A DNA stretch of 43,701 nucleotides from Kineosphaera limosa NBRC 100340 (GCF_000298215.1 NZ_BAHD01000057.1:1-43701), one strand, 5' to 3'; counted from the stretch's first letter, positions 8,163-19,760 are shown. Translations and numbers: made by a program. Notes: generated by a model not told the origin, from the sequence alone.

Positions 8163-9572
8163 ATGACTGCGCGTCCCAGCCGTCCCGCCCACCCCAACTC
8201 TTCCCGCGGACGCCCGACCGCACAGCTGCGTCGCCGGGCCGTTGCGGTCACGGTCGGAGCGCTGCTCGCCCTACCGGTCGGGGGCCTCGCGCAGGCGCCG
8301 GCCGGCGCCGCCCCCCTGTCGACGGCCGCGGGAGCATCTGTCGCGGCGGGCGCCACTGGCACCACCGTCTCCGCGAATCACGCGCAGCTCGCGCAGGTCG
8401 GCGTCGCTGCGGCCAGCGCCGACCCGGTGCGCCTGTCGACCGCCCTGCAGGCCACGATCGCCCGGCAACTCGCCGGGGGCGCCCGCAGCCAGTACCTGGC
8501 GGGCCTCAGCGGCTACGTCGTCGACACCGCGACCGGGGAGGTCGTGTGGTCGCGCTCGCCGGACCGCACCCGGATGCCTGCGTCGACGCAGAAGGTCATC
8601 ACGGCGTTCGTCACGCTGCGCTCGCTGCATCCGCAGGCTCAGATCATCACCAAGACCGTGCAGTCCCAGGCCAACCCGGGCAATGTCTACGTCGTCGGCG
8701 GTGGCGACCCGACGCTGACCCGAGCCCGCATCAACGCCCTCGCGGCGCAGACCGCCGCCGCCCTGCAGGCGCAGGGGCGCACGAGCGTCAACCTCTACCT
8801 CGACGACACGGTGTTCCCGCGCCCGACCTTGGCGACGGGCTGGAAGAGCAGCTACCTGCGCGGCGACGTGCAGCAGGTGCGCGGCCTGACCCTGCGCAGC
8901 TATCGCGGCGCCGACGGGACGCTGGCCGCGGGCGCGGCCTTTCGCTCCGAGCTCACCAAACGCGGTGTCGCCGTGGGCAACTACGGCCGCGGCACGGCCC
9001 CCGGCTCGGACGAGTTGGCGCGGACCGCGTCGGCATCGATCACCGCGATCATGAGCGTCATGCTCAACAACTCCGACAACGACTACGCGGAGTACCTGCT
9101 GCGCTTGTCGGCGTTGCGGGCCGGTGAGGCCCCGACGTGGAACGGCTCGCTGCGGCACGCCCGCTCCGTGCTGGCGGCCAACGGCATCCCGCTGACCGGG
9201 TACGCCGCCTACGACGGCTCCGGCCTGTCGCGCAGCAACCGGATGCCGGTGCGCACCCTGGTGCAGACCCTCACCGCGATGTACCAGGACCCGCAGGACC
9301 GGGCGCTCGTGTTCCGCCGCGGCGCGCTGCCGATCTCGGGGCAGACCGGCACCCTACGCACGCGTTACCACTCGAGCGTGCAGCGGTGCGCGGTCGGCAA
9401 GGTCAACGCCAAGACGGGCACGCTGGGCGATGTCGTGGCGCTCGCGGGCGTCGCGCACGGGGCCGACGGCCGCGACCGCATCTTCGCTTTCCTGGAGAAC
9501 GGCAATCGCCGGACCGCCGCGGTGCGCAACGCCGTCGACACCCTGGCGACCAGCACCGTCGGCTGCCGCTGA
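8163..9572 (+). CDS. dacB: D-alanyl-D-alanine carboxypeptidase/endopeptidase, PBP4 type (peptidase S13)
   Basis: A 469-residue exported penicillin-binding protein that trims or cleaves peptidoglycan cross-links. After a twin-Arg/Lys-like N terminus (RRRAVAVTVGALLALPVGGLAQAPAGA) there is a signal or anchor segment at ~25-45. The catalytic motifs appear in order and spacing typical of class C PBPs: SxxK as STQK (141-144), SDN (304-306, NNSDNDYAEYLL) and KTG (417-419). The long insertion between SxxK and SDN is characteristic of PBP4. No C-terminal membrane anchor is visible. The start ATG is at 8163; its ribosome site is weak (AGGAC). The tRNA-Gly gene follows 173 bases downstream. Confidence 0.93.
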   Translation: MTARPSRPAHPNSSRGRPTAQLRRRAVAVTVGALLALPVGGLAQAPAGAAPLSTAAGASVAAGATGTTVSANHAQLAQVGVAAASADPVRLSTALQATIARQLAGGARSQYLAGLSGYVVDTATGEVVWSRSPDRTRMPASTQKVITAFVTLRSLHPQAQIITKTVQSQANPGNVYVVGGGDPTLTRARINALAAQTAAALQAQGRTSVNLYLDDTVFPRPTLATGWKSSYLRGDVQQVRGLTLRSYRGADGTLAAGAAFRSELTKRGVAVGNYGRGTAPGSDELARTASASITAIMSVMLNNSDNDYAEYLLRLSALRAGEAPTWNGSLRHARSVLAANGIPLTGYAAYDGSGLSRSNRMPVRTLVQTLTAMYQDPQDRALVFRRGALPISGQTGTLRTRYHSSVQRCAVGKVNAKTGTLGDVVALAGVAHGADGRDRIFAFLENGNRRTAAVRNAVDTLATSTVGCR

Positions 9573-9745
9573 CCGTCGGCTACCGCTGGGCGTCCGACCG
9601 CCACGACCTCCCCCCGGCTGTCCCGACCGCCGAGCGCCTCGGGTACAGTTGTCCGTCGACGCGATCCACCGTGGTCGCGATCCGTTGCAGGAGACTGGCG
9701 AGCCTCGCTGAGATTTTCGAGAAACCGTCCGTGACCTGCAATAAC

Positions 9746-9816
9746 GCGAGTGTAGTTCAATGGTAGAACATCAGCTTCCCAAGCTGAACACGCGGGTTCG
9801 ATTCCCGTCACTCGCT
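9746..9816 (+). tRNA. tRNA-Gly (anticodon CCC)
   Basis: A complete cloverleaf. The acceptor stem GCGAGTG (9746-9752) pairs with CACTCGC (9809-9815) plus discriminator T. The D arm is GTTC/GAAC, the anticodon stem TCAGC/GCTGA encloses loop TTCCCAA with anticodon CCC, and the T arm contains GGTTCGATTCC. The CCA end is not encoded. It is followed 11 bases later by the end of the convergent CYTH-CHAD gene. Confidence 0.97.
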
Positions 9817-9827
9817 CAACACTGGCC

Positions 9828-11522
9828 TCAGCCCGCCTCGCCGAGCGCGCGGGCTAGAGCCTTCTCGATCTTGCTGGCGTTGTCGGCCAGGCGTTGCGTC
9901 TCCCGGCCGACGAGCACGCCGTAGCTATAGGTGTCTTCACCAGCGGCACGGGCCTGGGCGGCGATGCGACGCAGCGTCTCGCGAGCCACCACGGCGTCTT
10001 GATGGTCGCCGAGGAGCTCCTGCAAATCCACCCACGCCGCCAGCTCCTGAGCGGGGTCCAGCGGCTGACGCCCGGCACTCTCCTCACCCTCCGCCCCGGC
10101 GCTGTCGCGAGCGGCCGCCTCGGCCTCCTCGGCGTCGTCGGCAGCACCTTCGGCAGCGTCGCCCAGCTCGTGCGGCTCCGGCGCGAACTTCGTCGCCGCC
10201 TCCACGGCGTACCGCGCAGCCTTGCCCTTCTTGCGCACCTCGTGCAGCTCGAACTCGCGCTCGGCGGGGGTGTCGGCCTCGTCGGCCAGCACCGCGCGCT
10301 TCTGCACGCGGTGGGTCGCGGCGAGCAGGAGGTCGTGCAGGCTGCGGCGGCGGCGTTTGCGCCAGGGCAGCGCCAGCAGGAAGTCGGCAATATTGGCCAG
10401 CAGGCGTTCGTATCGAGGGCTGTCCAGCGCCGCCACCGCCCGCTCATGCGCCTGGGCGTGCGTCGAATTCAGCTCTCGCCTCAGCCGATTGCGGATCGGG
10501 CCGCGCACATCGCGCCGCGGCAGCTCATCGAGTTCACCAAGGATGCGCTCCCGCACCACCTCCCCGTCTCGAGCGCCGCCGAGCGTGCGCGTCAACCAGC
10601 GCACCTGACGACGCATCGCCTGCGTCTGCTCCGCGTCGAGCCACGGGCGGATCGTGCGCAGCGTCGCCCGCAGCCGACGGGTGGCGACGCGCATCTTGTG
10701 CACCGCGTCGGGGGCGTCGTCGCGAACGGCGCCGGTCAGCGCCTGGATGACGCCGAGTTGGGCCGCCGCGTAACGCCACACCGCCAGTCGCGCCCCGGTG
10801 ACGTCCGCGGCGATCGACACGTCTTCGGGCACGGCGACCGACGGCCCAGGCTGCAGACCCAGGCTTTCCAGCGCCCGCGCCAGCTTCGACGGGGCCCTTG
10901 AGGGGGCCACCCCGATCGTCTCGAAGCCGGCCAACACCGCGGCGACCACAGACGAGGAGGCCGCCTCGGCCTCCGGGGCACTGATGGCCACCGCCGGCTC
11001 GGCCGTCACGATCTCGACCTCGACCTCGCGCCAGGTGATCCGCAGCTCGCTGCCGGCCCGACCGGGGCGCCAGGCCTCGACGGTGTCGTCCTCGAGCAGC
11101 CCGATCCGCGCGCCGTCGGCGTCGAGCAATTCGCGCCGCACGCGCACGGTGCGCAGCACGCAGACCGGCAGCAGCACCTCCCGACCGATGATCGGGGCGA
11201 TGACCTCGCGCAGGCTGGCGGGCACGAAGCTACGCGCCGAGCCGAGGGGCGCGGTGTACTCGGTGCGGCGCCACGCCCCGTCGTCGGACTGGCCCCCGGG
11301 AGCTTTGAGGTGCCAGCCGGCGTCGGTACCGCCGGTGCGGCGGCGCAACGTGTGCTTGGCGGCGAGCAACGCGAGGTCGGGAGTGTCGTGGTAGACGGCT
11401 GTTTGGACCATGCGGCGAGCCGGCCCCACCGTGGTGATCGGACCGAGTCCGGCCAGACGTGGCAGCCGGTCGTCGCGGGACAACTCGAACTTCAGTTCTG
11501 TCTCAAGCGCCGCGCCAGTCAC
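9828..11522 (-). CDS. CYTH and CHAD domain protein
   Basis: A ~564-residue protein with an N-terminal CYTH domain (~5-205) carrying the ExExK signature as ETELK and a C-terminal CHAD domain (~255-560) rich in His/Arg ([21 protein letters not shown]). CYTH enzymes bind triphosphates with divalent metal and CHAD domains bind polyphosphate, so a role in polyphosphate or triphosphate metabolism is likely; the exact reaction is not known. An acidic insert ([21 protein letters not shown]) interrupts the CHAD region. I chose the GTG at 11522: the nearby ATG at 11528 has no ribosome site and lies only 1 base after a TAGACT -10 box, whereas the GTG sits 7 bases after it. It is divergent from fadE. Confidence 0.9.
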   Translation of the reverse strand: MTGAALETELKFELSRDDRLPRLAGLGPITTVGPARRMVQTAVYHDTPDLALLAAKHTLRRRTGGTDAGWHLKAPGGQSDDGAWRRTEYTAPLGSARSFVPASLREVIAPIIGREVLLPVCVLRTVRVRRELLDADGARIGLLEDDTVEAWRPGRAGSELRITWREVEVEIVTAEPAVAISAPEAEAASSSVVAAVLAGFETIGVAPSRAPSKLARALESLGLQPGPSVAVPEDVSIAADVTGARLAVWRYAAAQLGVIQALTGAVRDDAPDAVHKMRVATRRLRATLRTIRPWLDAEQTQAMRRQVRWLTRTLGGARDGEVVRERILGELDELPRRDVRGPIRNRLRRELNSTHAQAHERAVAALDSPRYERLLANIADFLLALPWRKRRRRSLHDLLLAATHRVQKRAVLADEADTPAEREFELHEVRKKGKAARYAVEAATKFAPEPHELGDAAEGAADDAEEAEAAARDSAGAEGEESAGRQPLDPAQELAAWVDLQELLGDHQDAVVARETLRRIAAQARAAGEDTYSYGVLVGRETQRLADNASKIEKALARALGEAG

Positions 11523-11529
11523 GCCCATC

Positions 11530-11535
11530 AGTCTA
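11530..11535 (-). promoter_or_regulatory. Predicted leaderless -10 box of the CYTH-CHAD gene
   Basis: Minus-strand TAGACT (TAnnnT) ends 7 bases before the GTG at 11522, and no Shine-Dalgarno sequence precedes either candidate start. This favours the GTG start over the ATG at 11528. Confidence 0.5.
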
Positions 11536-11586
11536 CGGAAGGAGCACGGTGGCCGCCCGGCCGTGCGACCCGGCCGCCTTCGGCTC

Positions 11587-11634
11587 TTGCACCACGTCAG
11601 GCGTTCGTGCACAATCATGTTACTGGCCGGTAAC
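11587..11634 (+). promoter_or_regulatory. fadE promoter with palindrome over the transcription start
   Basis: Possible -35 TTGCAC (11587-11592) and -10 CACAAT (11610-11615) are 17 bases apart. The inverted repeat GTTAC-TGGCCG-GTAAC (11619-11634) covers the expected start point (~11622). An AAAGGGG ribosome site follows it, 6 bases before the GTG start. A protein bound here would act as a repressor; actinobacterial fatty-acid genes are commonly controlled by TetR-type repressors, but the regulator is not in this window. Confidence 0.55.
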
Positions 11635-11646
11635 AAAGGGGTATTC

Positions 11647-13536
11647 GTGAGCCACTACAAAAGCAACGTCCGCGATCTGGAGTTCAACCTCTTCGAGGTA
11701 CTGCGGCGCGACGAATTTCTCGGAGAGGGCCCGTTCGCAGACGTCGATGCGGACGTGGCGCGAGAGATTCTGCGGGAGGTCGCCCGACTGGCCGAGAACG
11801 AACTCGGCCAGAGCCTGCTGGACTCCGACCGCAATCCGCCGGTCTTCGACCCCAGCACCAACACGGTGACCCTGCCGGAATCGTTCAAGCAGTCGTACAA
11901 GGCGTACATCGACGCCGGGTGGGGCATGCTCAACGTGCACGGCGAGCTCGGCGGCACGGTGATCCCGCCGTCGCTGCGCTGGTCGGTGGCCGAGTTGATC
12001 CTCGGGGCCAACCCCGCCCTCTACATGTACACGGCCGGTTTCGGCTTCGCCACGATCCTCTACGAACTCGGCACTCCCGAGCAGAAGCAGATCGCCCGGC
12101 ACATGATCGAGCGGCAGTGGGGCTCGACGATGGTGCTCACCGAGCCCGACGCCGGGTCGGATGTCGGCGCCGGACGCGCTAAGGCGGTACAGCAGGCGGA
12201 CGGCACCTGGCACATCACCGGCGTCAAGCGGTTCATCACCTCCGCCGAACACGACATGAGCGAGAACATCGTGCACCTCGTGCTGGCCCGCCCGGAGGGG
12301 GCGAGCGGCGGCACGAAGGGACTCTCGCTGTTCTGCGTGCCGAAGTTCCACGTCGACCTCGAGACCGGCGACCCGGGCGAGCGCAACGGCGTCTTTGTGA
12401 CAAATGTCGAGCACAAGATGGGCCTGAAGGTCTCGACGACCTGCGAGCTGCGCTTCGGCGAGAAGGAGCCCGCCGTCGGCACCCTCGTCGGCGATGTGCA
12501 CGAGGGCATCGCACAGATGTTCCGGGTCATCGAGTACGCGCGCATGATGGTCGGCACGAAGGCCATCGCCACCCTCTCCTCCGGCTACCTCAACGCGCTG
12601 CAGTACGCCAAGGAACGTGTGCAGGGTGCGGACATGACCCAGATGGCCGACAAGGCCGCACCGCGCGTCACCATCACCCAGCACCCCGACGTGCGCCGCT
12701 CGCTCATGCTGCAGAAGGCCTACGCGGAGGGGCTGCGGGCCCTGGTGCTCTACACCGCTTCCCTGCAGGACGTCGTCGCGCGGCACGAGCTGTCGACCAG
12801 CGAGGTGCACGCCGAGCCGGGTTCGGGTGCCGAGGCCGGTTCGGAGGTCGACCTCGCGATGCGCGTCAACGACCTGCTGCTGCCGATCGTCAAGGGCGTC
12901 GGCTCGGAGCGGGCGTGGGTGCTGCTGGGCACCGAGTCGCTGCAGACCCTCGGCGGGTCCGGCTTCCTGCAGGACTACCCGATCGAGCAGTACGTGCGCG
13001 ACGCCAAGATCGACACGCTGTACGAGGGCACGACCGCGATCCAGGGCATGGACTTCTTCTTCCGCAAGATCATCCGCGACAAGGGCGTGGCCCTCGGGCA
13101 CGTCGCCGCGCAGATCCAGGGCTTCGTCACCGACGGGCCAGCGGCGCTGGGCACCGAGCGCAAGTTGCTCGGCCGCGCCGGCGAAGACGTGCAGGCGATC
13201 CTGGGCTACATGGTCGGCGAGCTGATGAAGTCGGACCCGCGCACCGGGGAGGACAACGACCCGCGCAACCTGTACAAGATCGGGCAGAACACCACCCGGC
13301 TGCTGATGGCCGCCGGTGACGTGATGGTCGGCTGGCTGCTGCTGCGGCAGGCGGAGATCGCCCTGCAAGCTCTGGAGCGCGAGAACCTATCCGACGCTGA
13401 CCAGGCCTTCTACACGGGCAAGGTCGCCGCCGCCCGCTTCTTCGCCCGCACCGTGCTGCCGCTGCTGGCCGGCGAGCGCGACATCGCCACCCACACCGAC
13501 AACGCCCTCATGGACCTGCCCGAGGCCGCCTTCTAG
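11647..13536 (+). CDS. Acyl-CoA dehydrogenase, FadE5-like
   Basis: A 629-residue FAD-dependent acyl-CoA dehydrogenase of the long (~600-residue) FadE5 class, which introduces the trans-2 double bond in fatty acyl-CoA beta-oxidation. It starts [18 protein letters not shown], matching the conserved N terminus of the class. The core has [17 protein letters not shown], the acyl-CoA dehydrogenase signature, [12 protein letters not shown], and a C-terminal [34 protein letters not shown], where the Glu in YEGT is at the usual catalytic position. The GTG start is supported by AAAGGGG 6 bases upstream and by the family N terminus. It is the only fatty-acid gene here and is convergent with thiE across a repeat-rich gap. 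Confidence 0.95.
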   Translation: MSHYKSNVRDLEFNLFEVLRRDEFLGEGPFADVDADVAREILREVARLAENELGQSLLDSDRNPPVFDPSTNTVTLPESFKQSYKAYIDAGWGMLNVHGELGGTVIPPSLRWSVAELILGANPALYMYTAGFGFATILYELGTPEQKQIARHMIERQWGSTMVLTEPDAGSDVGAGRAKAVQQADGTWHITGVKRFITSAEHDMSENIVHLVLARPEGASGGTKGLSLFCVPKFHVDLETGDPGERNGVFVTNVEHKMGLKVSTTCELRFGEKEPAVGTLVGDVHEGIAQMFRVIEYARMMVGTKAIATLSSGYLNALQYAKERVQGADMTQMADKAAPRVTITQHPDVRRSLMLQKAYAEGLRALVLYTASLQDVVARHELSTSEVHAEPGSGAEAGSEVDLAMRVNDLLLPIVKGVGSERAWVLLGTESLQTLGGSGFLQDYPIEQYVRDAKIDTLYEGTTAIQGMDFFFRKIIRDKGVALGHVAAQIQGFVTDGPAALGTERKLLGRAGEDVQAILGYMVGELMKSDPRTGEDNDPRNLYKIGQNTTRLLMAAGDVMVGWLLLRQAEIALQALERENLSDADQAFYTGKVAAARFFARTVLPLLAGERDIATHTDNALMDLPEAAF

Positions 13537-13545
13537 CCCGGGCGG

Positions 13546-13675
13546 GCCACCCCTGTCCGACCCGCCGCCCACCCCTGTCCGACCCCGCCGCCCGCCCCTG
13601 TCCGTCCCCCGCCGCCCGGCCCCTGTCCGTCCCCCGCCGCCCGGCCCCTGTCCGTCCCCCGCCGCCCGGCCCCCC
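13546..13675. repeat. Tandem array of ~22-25-bp units containing CCCTGTCCG
   Basis: CCCTGTCCG recurs at 13551, 13573, 13596, 13621 and 13646, so the period is 22, 23, 25 and 25 bases. The last two full units are identical, the earlier ones have drifted, and a sixth is cut short at ~13671. The array begins ~10 bases after the fadE stop codon. Confidence 0.9.
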
Positions 13676-13677
13676 AC

Positions 13678-13747
13678 TCGACGGTTGCGCCTACTGCCGA
13701 CGGTCGCTGTTGCGACCGCAACCCTCGGCAGGGAGCGCGCCCGTCGA
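13678..13747. repeat. 70-bp palindromic repeat, copy 1
   Basis: Nested inverted repeats: TCGACGG (13678-13684) pairs with CCGTCGA (13741-13747), CTGCCGA (13694-13700) with TCGGCAG (13725-13731), and GTTGCG-AC-CGCAAC forms the tip (13709-13722). The whole could fold into one long interrupted hairpin in RNA or single-stranded DNA. Confidence 0.85.
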
Positions 13748-13801
13748 CCCGGGGGCTGGGACCCCGGGGGCTGGGCCGGACGGGGCGCCCCACCCCACCC
13801 G

Positions 13802-13871
13802 CCGACCGTCGCGCCTACTGCCGACGGGTGCCGTTGCGACCGCAACCCTCGGCAGGAAGGGCGACCGTCGA
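13802..13871. repeat. 70-bp palindromic repeat, copy 2
   Basis: Direct repeat of the element at 13678-13747, same orientation and length, 54 bases further on. The arms CTGCCGA (13818-13824) and TCGGCAG (13849-13855) and the GTTGCGACCGCAAC tip (13833-13846) are unchanged. The outer left arm has diverged while the outer right CCGTCGA is kept. Confidence 0.85.
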
Positions 13872-13925
13872 CCTGGGGGGCTGGGCTGGGGGCTGGGCTG
13901 GCGGCTGGGCTGGGCTTTCCGCCAA

Positions 13926-13960
13926 AGCAAAGGAGCCGGCGCCCCCCGAGGGCGCCGGCT
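13926..13960 (-). terminator. Probable intrinsic terminator of thiE
   Basis: AGCCGGCGCCC (13934-13944) pairs perfectly with GGGCGCCGGCT (13950-13960) around a 5-base loop. Read on the minus strand, the 11-bp stem is followed by a T-rich stretch (CCTTTGCTTT), as in an intrinsic terminator. It lies ~100 bases after the thiE stop. Confidence 0.7.
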
Positions 13961-14004
13961 TCCTGTGCTCATCCTGCCGCCTGCACCGCCCGGCCGGGGA
14001 GAGT

Positions 14005-14057
14005 CTGTCCACATGGCAGGACAGAACTTGTCGACATGCGGTCGTGTTGTCGACAAG
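14005..14057. other. Two hairpins immediately downstream of thiE
   Basis: CTTGTCGAC (14027-14035) and GTCGACAAG (14049-14057) form a perfect 9-bp stem with a 13-base loop starting 3 bases after the thiE stop. CTGTCC (14005-14010) and GGACAG (14019-14024) form a 6-bp stem next to it. There is no T-tract, so they may protect the 3' end or bind a protein rather than terminate. Confidence 0.7.
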
Positions 14058-14059
14058 GA

Positions 14060-14755
14060 CTAGGAGCGCAGGCGGGCGCGCAGCCTCGCGGCGACCGTCT
14101 GGGGGTCCTCGGCCTGCGTGAGCACCCGGACGACGACCGCCCGGGTGGCGCCGGCGTCGACGACCTGCCCCAGCGTCTCCTCGTCGATGCCGCCGATGGC
14201 GAACCACGGTTTGGCCTGCGGTTCTTGGGCCGGGGACGCTTGGGCTGCGGCACGGACCAGGTCGAGACCGACGCCGGGGCGCCCGGGTTTGGTGGGCGTG
14301 GCCCAGACCGGGCCGGTACAGAAGTAGTCGACATCGTCGTCGGCGAGCGCGACGGCCAGCTGCTGTGGGTCGTGGGTGGAGCGCCCCACAAGCGCCTGGG
14401 GCACCAACTGTCGACACTGAGCCGGGGTGAGGTCGCCCTGGCCGACATGCAGCACGTCGGCTCCCGACAGGATCGCTACGTCGGCGCGATCGTTGGCGCT
14501 GAACAGCGCGTTGGCCTCGGCGGCTCGGCGCGCCAGCACCCCCAACAGTTCGAGCTCGCGGGCGGCCTCCAGGGTCTTGTCGCGCAGCTGGATGATGTCG
14601 ACGCCCCCGGCGAAACACGCGGCGACGAACGCGTCGAAGTCACCGCGCGCCTCCCGGGCGTCGGTGCACAGGTAGAGGTGGGCGCCCTGGAGTCGGGCCC
14701 GCAGGTCGGCGCTCTGGATGGCAGTGGGTGCGGCGGCGGGCGCGTCGATCGGCAT
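14060..14755 (-). CDS. thiE: Thiamine-phosphate synthase
   Basis: A 231-residue TIM-barrel enzyme joining HMP-pyrophosphate and thiazole phosphate to thiamine phosphate. Motifs are GGVDIIQLRDK, ALFSANDRADVA, VLHVGQGDLTP, YFCTGPVWATPTKPG and WFAIGGI, covering the pyrophosphate and thiazole sites. It is divergent from the thiO-thiS-thiG-thiF operon. The start ATG at 14755 has no Shine-Dalgarno sequence but a TACGGT -10 box 7 bases upstream, so it appears leaderless and outside control of the TPP riboswitch, which faces the other way. The open frame continues further upstream but would run through the riboswitch and is rejected. Confidence 0.94.
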   Translation of the reverse strand: MPIDAPAAAPTAIQSADLRARLQGAHLYLCTDAREARGDFDAFVAACFAGGVDIIQLRDKTLEAARELELLGVLARRAAEANALFSANDRADVAILSGADVLHVGQGDLTPAQCRQLVPQALVGRSTHDPQQLAVALADDDVDYFCTGPVWATPTKPGRPGVGLDLVRAAAQASPAQEPQAKPWFAIGGIDEETLGQVVDAGATRAVVVRVLTQAEDPQTVAARLRARLRS

Positions 14756-14762
14756 ACGCCCC

Positions 14763-14768
14763 ACCGTA
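14763..14768 (-). promoter_or_regulatory. Predicted leaderless -10 box of thiE
   Basis: Minus-strand TACGGT (TAnnnT) ends 7 bases before the thiE ATG, with no ribosome site between. It lies outside and upstream of the TPP riboswitch, which is on the opposite strand. Confidence 0.5.
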
Positions 14769-14885
14769 GGGGGCCCGCGCGGCGGCGCGAGTGGCGCCGC
14801 GAGGCCGGCGGTCGCGGGTTGGTCGCGGGTGGCCGTGGGCGGCCCGCGCTGCCGCCCTCGGCGGCCCGGGATACGGTGGGGAAAA

Positions 14886-15005
14886 TCCGCGGGAGCCACA
14901 GCGCGCGGGGCACCGGGCCACCGGGCCGCCGCGCAGGGTGGCTGAGAGGGCGCCCGCAGGCGCCGACCGCTCGAACCTGTCTGGGTCATGCCGGCGAAGG
15001 GAGGG
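14886..15005 (+). promoter_or_regulatory. TPP riboswitch (THI element) controlling thiOSGF
   Basis: The conserved parts are present in order: GGGAGCCAC pairing with GTGGC just before CTGAGAGGG (14942-14950), a GC-rich P3 extension (GCGCGCGG / CCGCCGCGC), CGCCCGCAGGCG, then CGAACCTGTCTGGGTCATGCC and GGCGAAGGGAGGG. The terminal GGGAGGG is also the ribosome site of thiO, with the ATG 3 bases further on, so thiamine pyrophosphate binding should hide it and shut off translation. TPP riboswitches bind thiamine pyrophosphate; this one has a longer 5' extension than the minimal consensus. Confidence 0.95.
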
Positions 15006-15008
15006 TGC

Positions 15009-18488
<3,480 letters not shown>

Positions 18489-18581
18489 CACAGCTCGCGG
18501 CGCTACAGGACACAGCCCAGCGCGTCGGCACACAGCCCAGCGCAACAGGACACATCTGGGGCGGACGGAACACACCTGACC

Positions 18582-18640
18582 AGGCGTGTCCCGTCGGGTC
18601 AGGCTGTGTCCCGTTGCGACCAGGCGTGTCCCGTCCAGAC
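18582..18640. repeat. Three tandem ~20-bp units with GTGTCCCGT
   Basis: AGGCGTGTCCCGTCGGGTC (18582), AGGCTGTGTCCCGTTGCGAC (18601) and AGGCGTGTCCCGTCCAGAC (18622) follow one another. The first ten or so positions are conserved and the tails drift. Confidence 0.85.
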
Positions 18641-18666
18641 CCGTGCGCCACGACTGCTCTTGGCCG

Positions 18667-18732
18667 CCACGTGTTCGATCTGCCGCAAGCCACGTGTTCG
18701 ATCTGCCGCTGGGTGCGCGTTCGATCAGCCGC
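18667..18732. repeat. Three iteron-like units at exact 23-bp spacing
   Basis: CCACGTGTTCGATCTGCCGC occurs perfectly at 18667 and 18690, and a related GCGCGTTCGATCAGCCGC at 18715. The GTTCGATC cores start at 18673, 18696 and 18719, spaced by exactly 23 bases. The array lies ~135 bases upstream of the AlbA_2 gene start. Confidence 0.85.
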
Positions 18733-18866
18733 TGCTCTGTCATCAGTTTTGGCGCCCTGCCGCGCGGCCTCTGGGACCAGCTGGCCTGGTGCAACGTAGG
18801 CTCGATGGTGCGCTTGCGGTGCGCTGACCTGCCGCTCGCCACCCCCTGAGACCCGCGAGGAGTTCT

Positions 18867-19742
18867 GTGCCGCACAGTCCGATGTTGGTGACCTTCGCGC
18901 TCGTTCAGCCGATGATCCTGCTCGTGGCCTGGCTGATGGGCCTGGGCGCCCAGCGGCTGTTGCGCTCCCGCGTGCGGCTGTCGGTGTCGACGACGACCGT
19001 GGCCTCGGTGCTCGGCATGTGCCTCGGCTTCTTCGTCGCCGGCTGGTTCGTGCCGGGGCTGAACCTGTGGAGCCCGATCGCCCTGCTCATCGCGTTCGCC
19101 ACCGACGTCGTGGTGCTGGGCCTGGTGTCCGCGCTGGTGCTGCGGCTGGCGCCGCCCCCGGCTCGGCCCTCGATCCGCGCACAGGCGGCGGCGGGTGAGA
19201 GCGATCGGCTCGAGCTGAAGTCGTCCGCGCGGGTCAACCTGCGCACCGGTCAGCGCGACGAGCGGATGGAGCTCATCGTCGCCAAGACCGTCGCCGCGTT
19301 CGGCAACAGCGACGGGGGCACTCTGCTGCTCGGAGTCGACGACGAGGGCACCTTGCTCGGCCTGGCTCCAGACTTCGCGACGCTCAAGCAGCCCGACCCC
19401 GACCGGTTCGAGCTGTGGCTGCGCGACCTGCTGCAGTCCCGCCTCGGCACGAACGCCGCCGGGCTGCCCATCGCAGACTTCGAAGAACTCGACGACGGCA
19501 GCCACGTCTGTCGGCTGCTGTGCCCACCATCACCGCGACCCATCTACCTGCGCCCCGGCAAAGGCCAAGCCGTGGTCCCCGAACTGTGGGTACGCGTCGG
19601 CAACTCCAGCCGCATGCTCGGCGTCGACGACGCCGTGGAGTACATCGCGCATCGCTGGCCGATCCCGGTGGTGGCCGCCGCGCGCGCCCAAGCCCGCGAC
19701 CAGGCCCGCCGGTTCCGCGCCGGACCGCCACCCACGCGCTGA
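18867..19742 (+). CDS. Membrane-anchored AlbA_2 (Schlafen-like) domain protein
   Basis: A 291-residue protein with three predicted membrane segments (~8-28, 42-62, 70-95) followed by a cytoplasmic AlbA_2 domain (~112-250). The domain signature is SDRLELKSSARVN...ELIVAKTVAAFGNSDGGTLLLGVDDEGTLLGL, shared with Schlafen-like putative nucleic-acid-binding proteins; the family name rests on weak biochemical knowledge. A short Arg-rich tail follows. The GTG start has GAGGAG 6 bases upstream. There is no ATPase domain, unlike many AlbA_2 regulators. It stands alone between two repeat or convergent regions; function unknown. Confidence 0.82.
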   Translation: MPHSPMLVTFALVQPMILLVAWLMGLGAQRLLRSRVRLSVSTTTVASVLGMCLGFFVAGWFVPGLNLWSPIALLIAFATDVVVLGLVSALVLRLAPPPARPSIRAQAAAGESDRLELKSSARVNLRTGQRDERMELIVAKTVAAFGNSDGGTLLLGVDDEGTLLGLAPDFATLKQPDPDRFELWLRDLLQSRLGTNAAGLPIADFEELDDGSHVCRLLCPPSPRPIYLRPGKGQAVVPELWVRVGNSSRMLGVDDAVEYIAHRWPIPVVAAARAQARDQARRFRAGPPPTR

Positions 19743-19760
19743 ACCGCGAACCGAGCCCCC

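Larger units (their letters stand above)
13537..14059. other. 523-base convergent intergenic region, fadE / thiE
   Basis: No gene is supported in this gap. From left to right it holds a CTGTCCG tandem array (13546-13675), two copies of a 70-bp hairpin-forming repeat, a run of GGGCTGGGCTG-type repeats (13876-13916), a terminator-like hairpin facing thiE, and two small hairpins just after the thiE stop. The many open frames across it are products of repeated GC-rich sequence. Confidence 0.85.
18489..18866. other. 378-base repeat-rich intergenic region after thiF
   Basis: No gene is supported here. It contains ACACAGCCCAGCGC twice (18510 and 18530, period 20), the same kind of sequence inverted as three AGGC-GTGTCCCGT units, and three 23-bp-spaced GTTCGATC units. 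GCAACAGGACACA (18542-18554) is a 12/13 inverted match of TGTGTCCCGTTGC (18605-18617), which would make a large stem-loop after the thi operon. The final ~130 bases have no repeat and should contain the promoter of the next gene. Confidence 0.8.

Noticed and set aside
13546-13675. CRISPR-like array
   Set aside because: Units are head-to-tail with no unique spacers, periods drift from 22 to 25, and no cas genes are present.
14756-14885. A second TPP riboswitch controlling thiE on the minus strand
   Set aside because: The CTGAGA and AACCTG boxes are found only on the plus strand; the minus strand upstream of thiE has just a -10-like hexamer.
18667-18732. Replication origin iterons or CRISPR
   Set aside because: Only three units, no replication gene nearby, no AT-rich melting region and no spacers. 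Kept only as an unexplained array.
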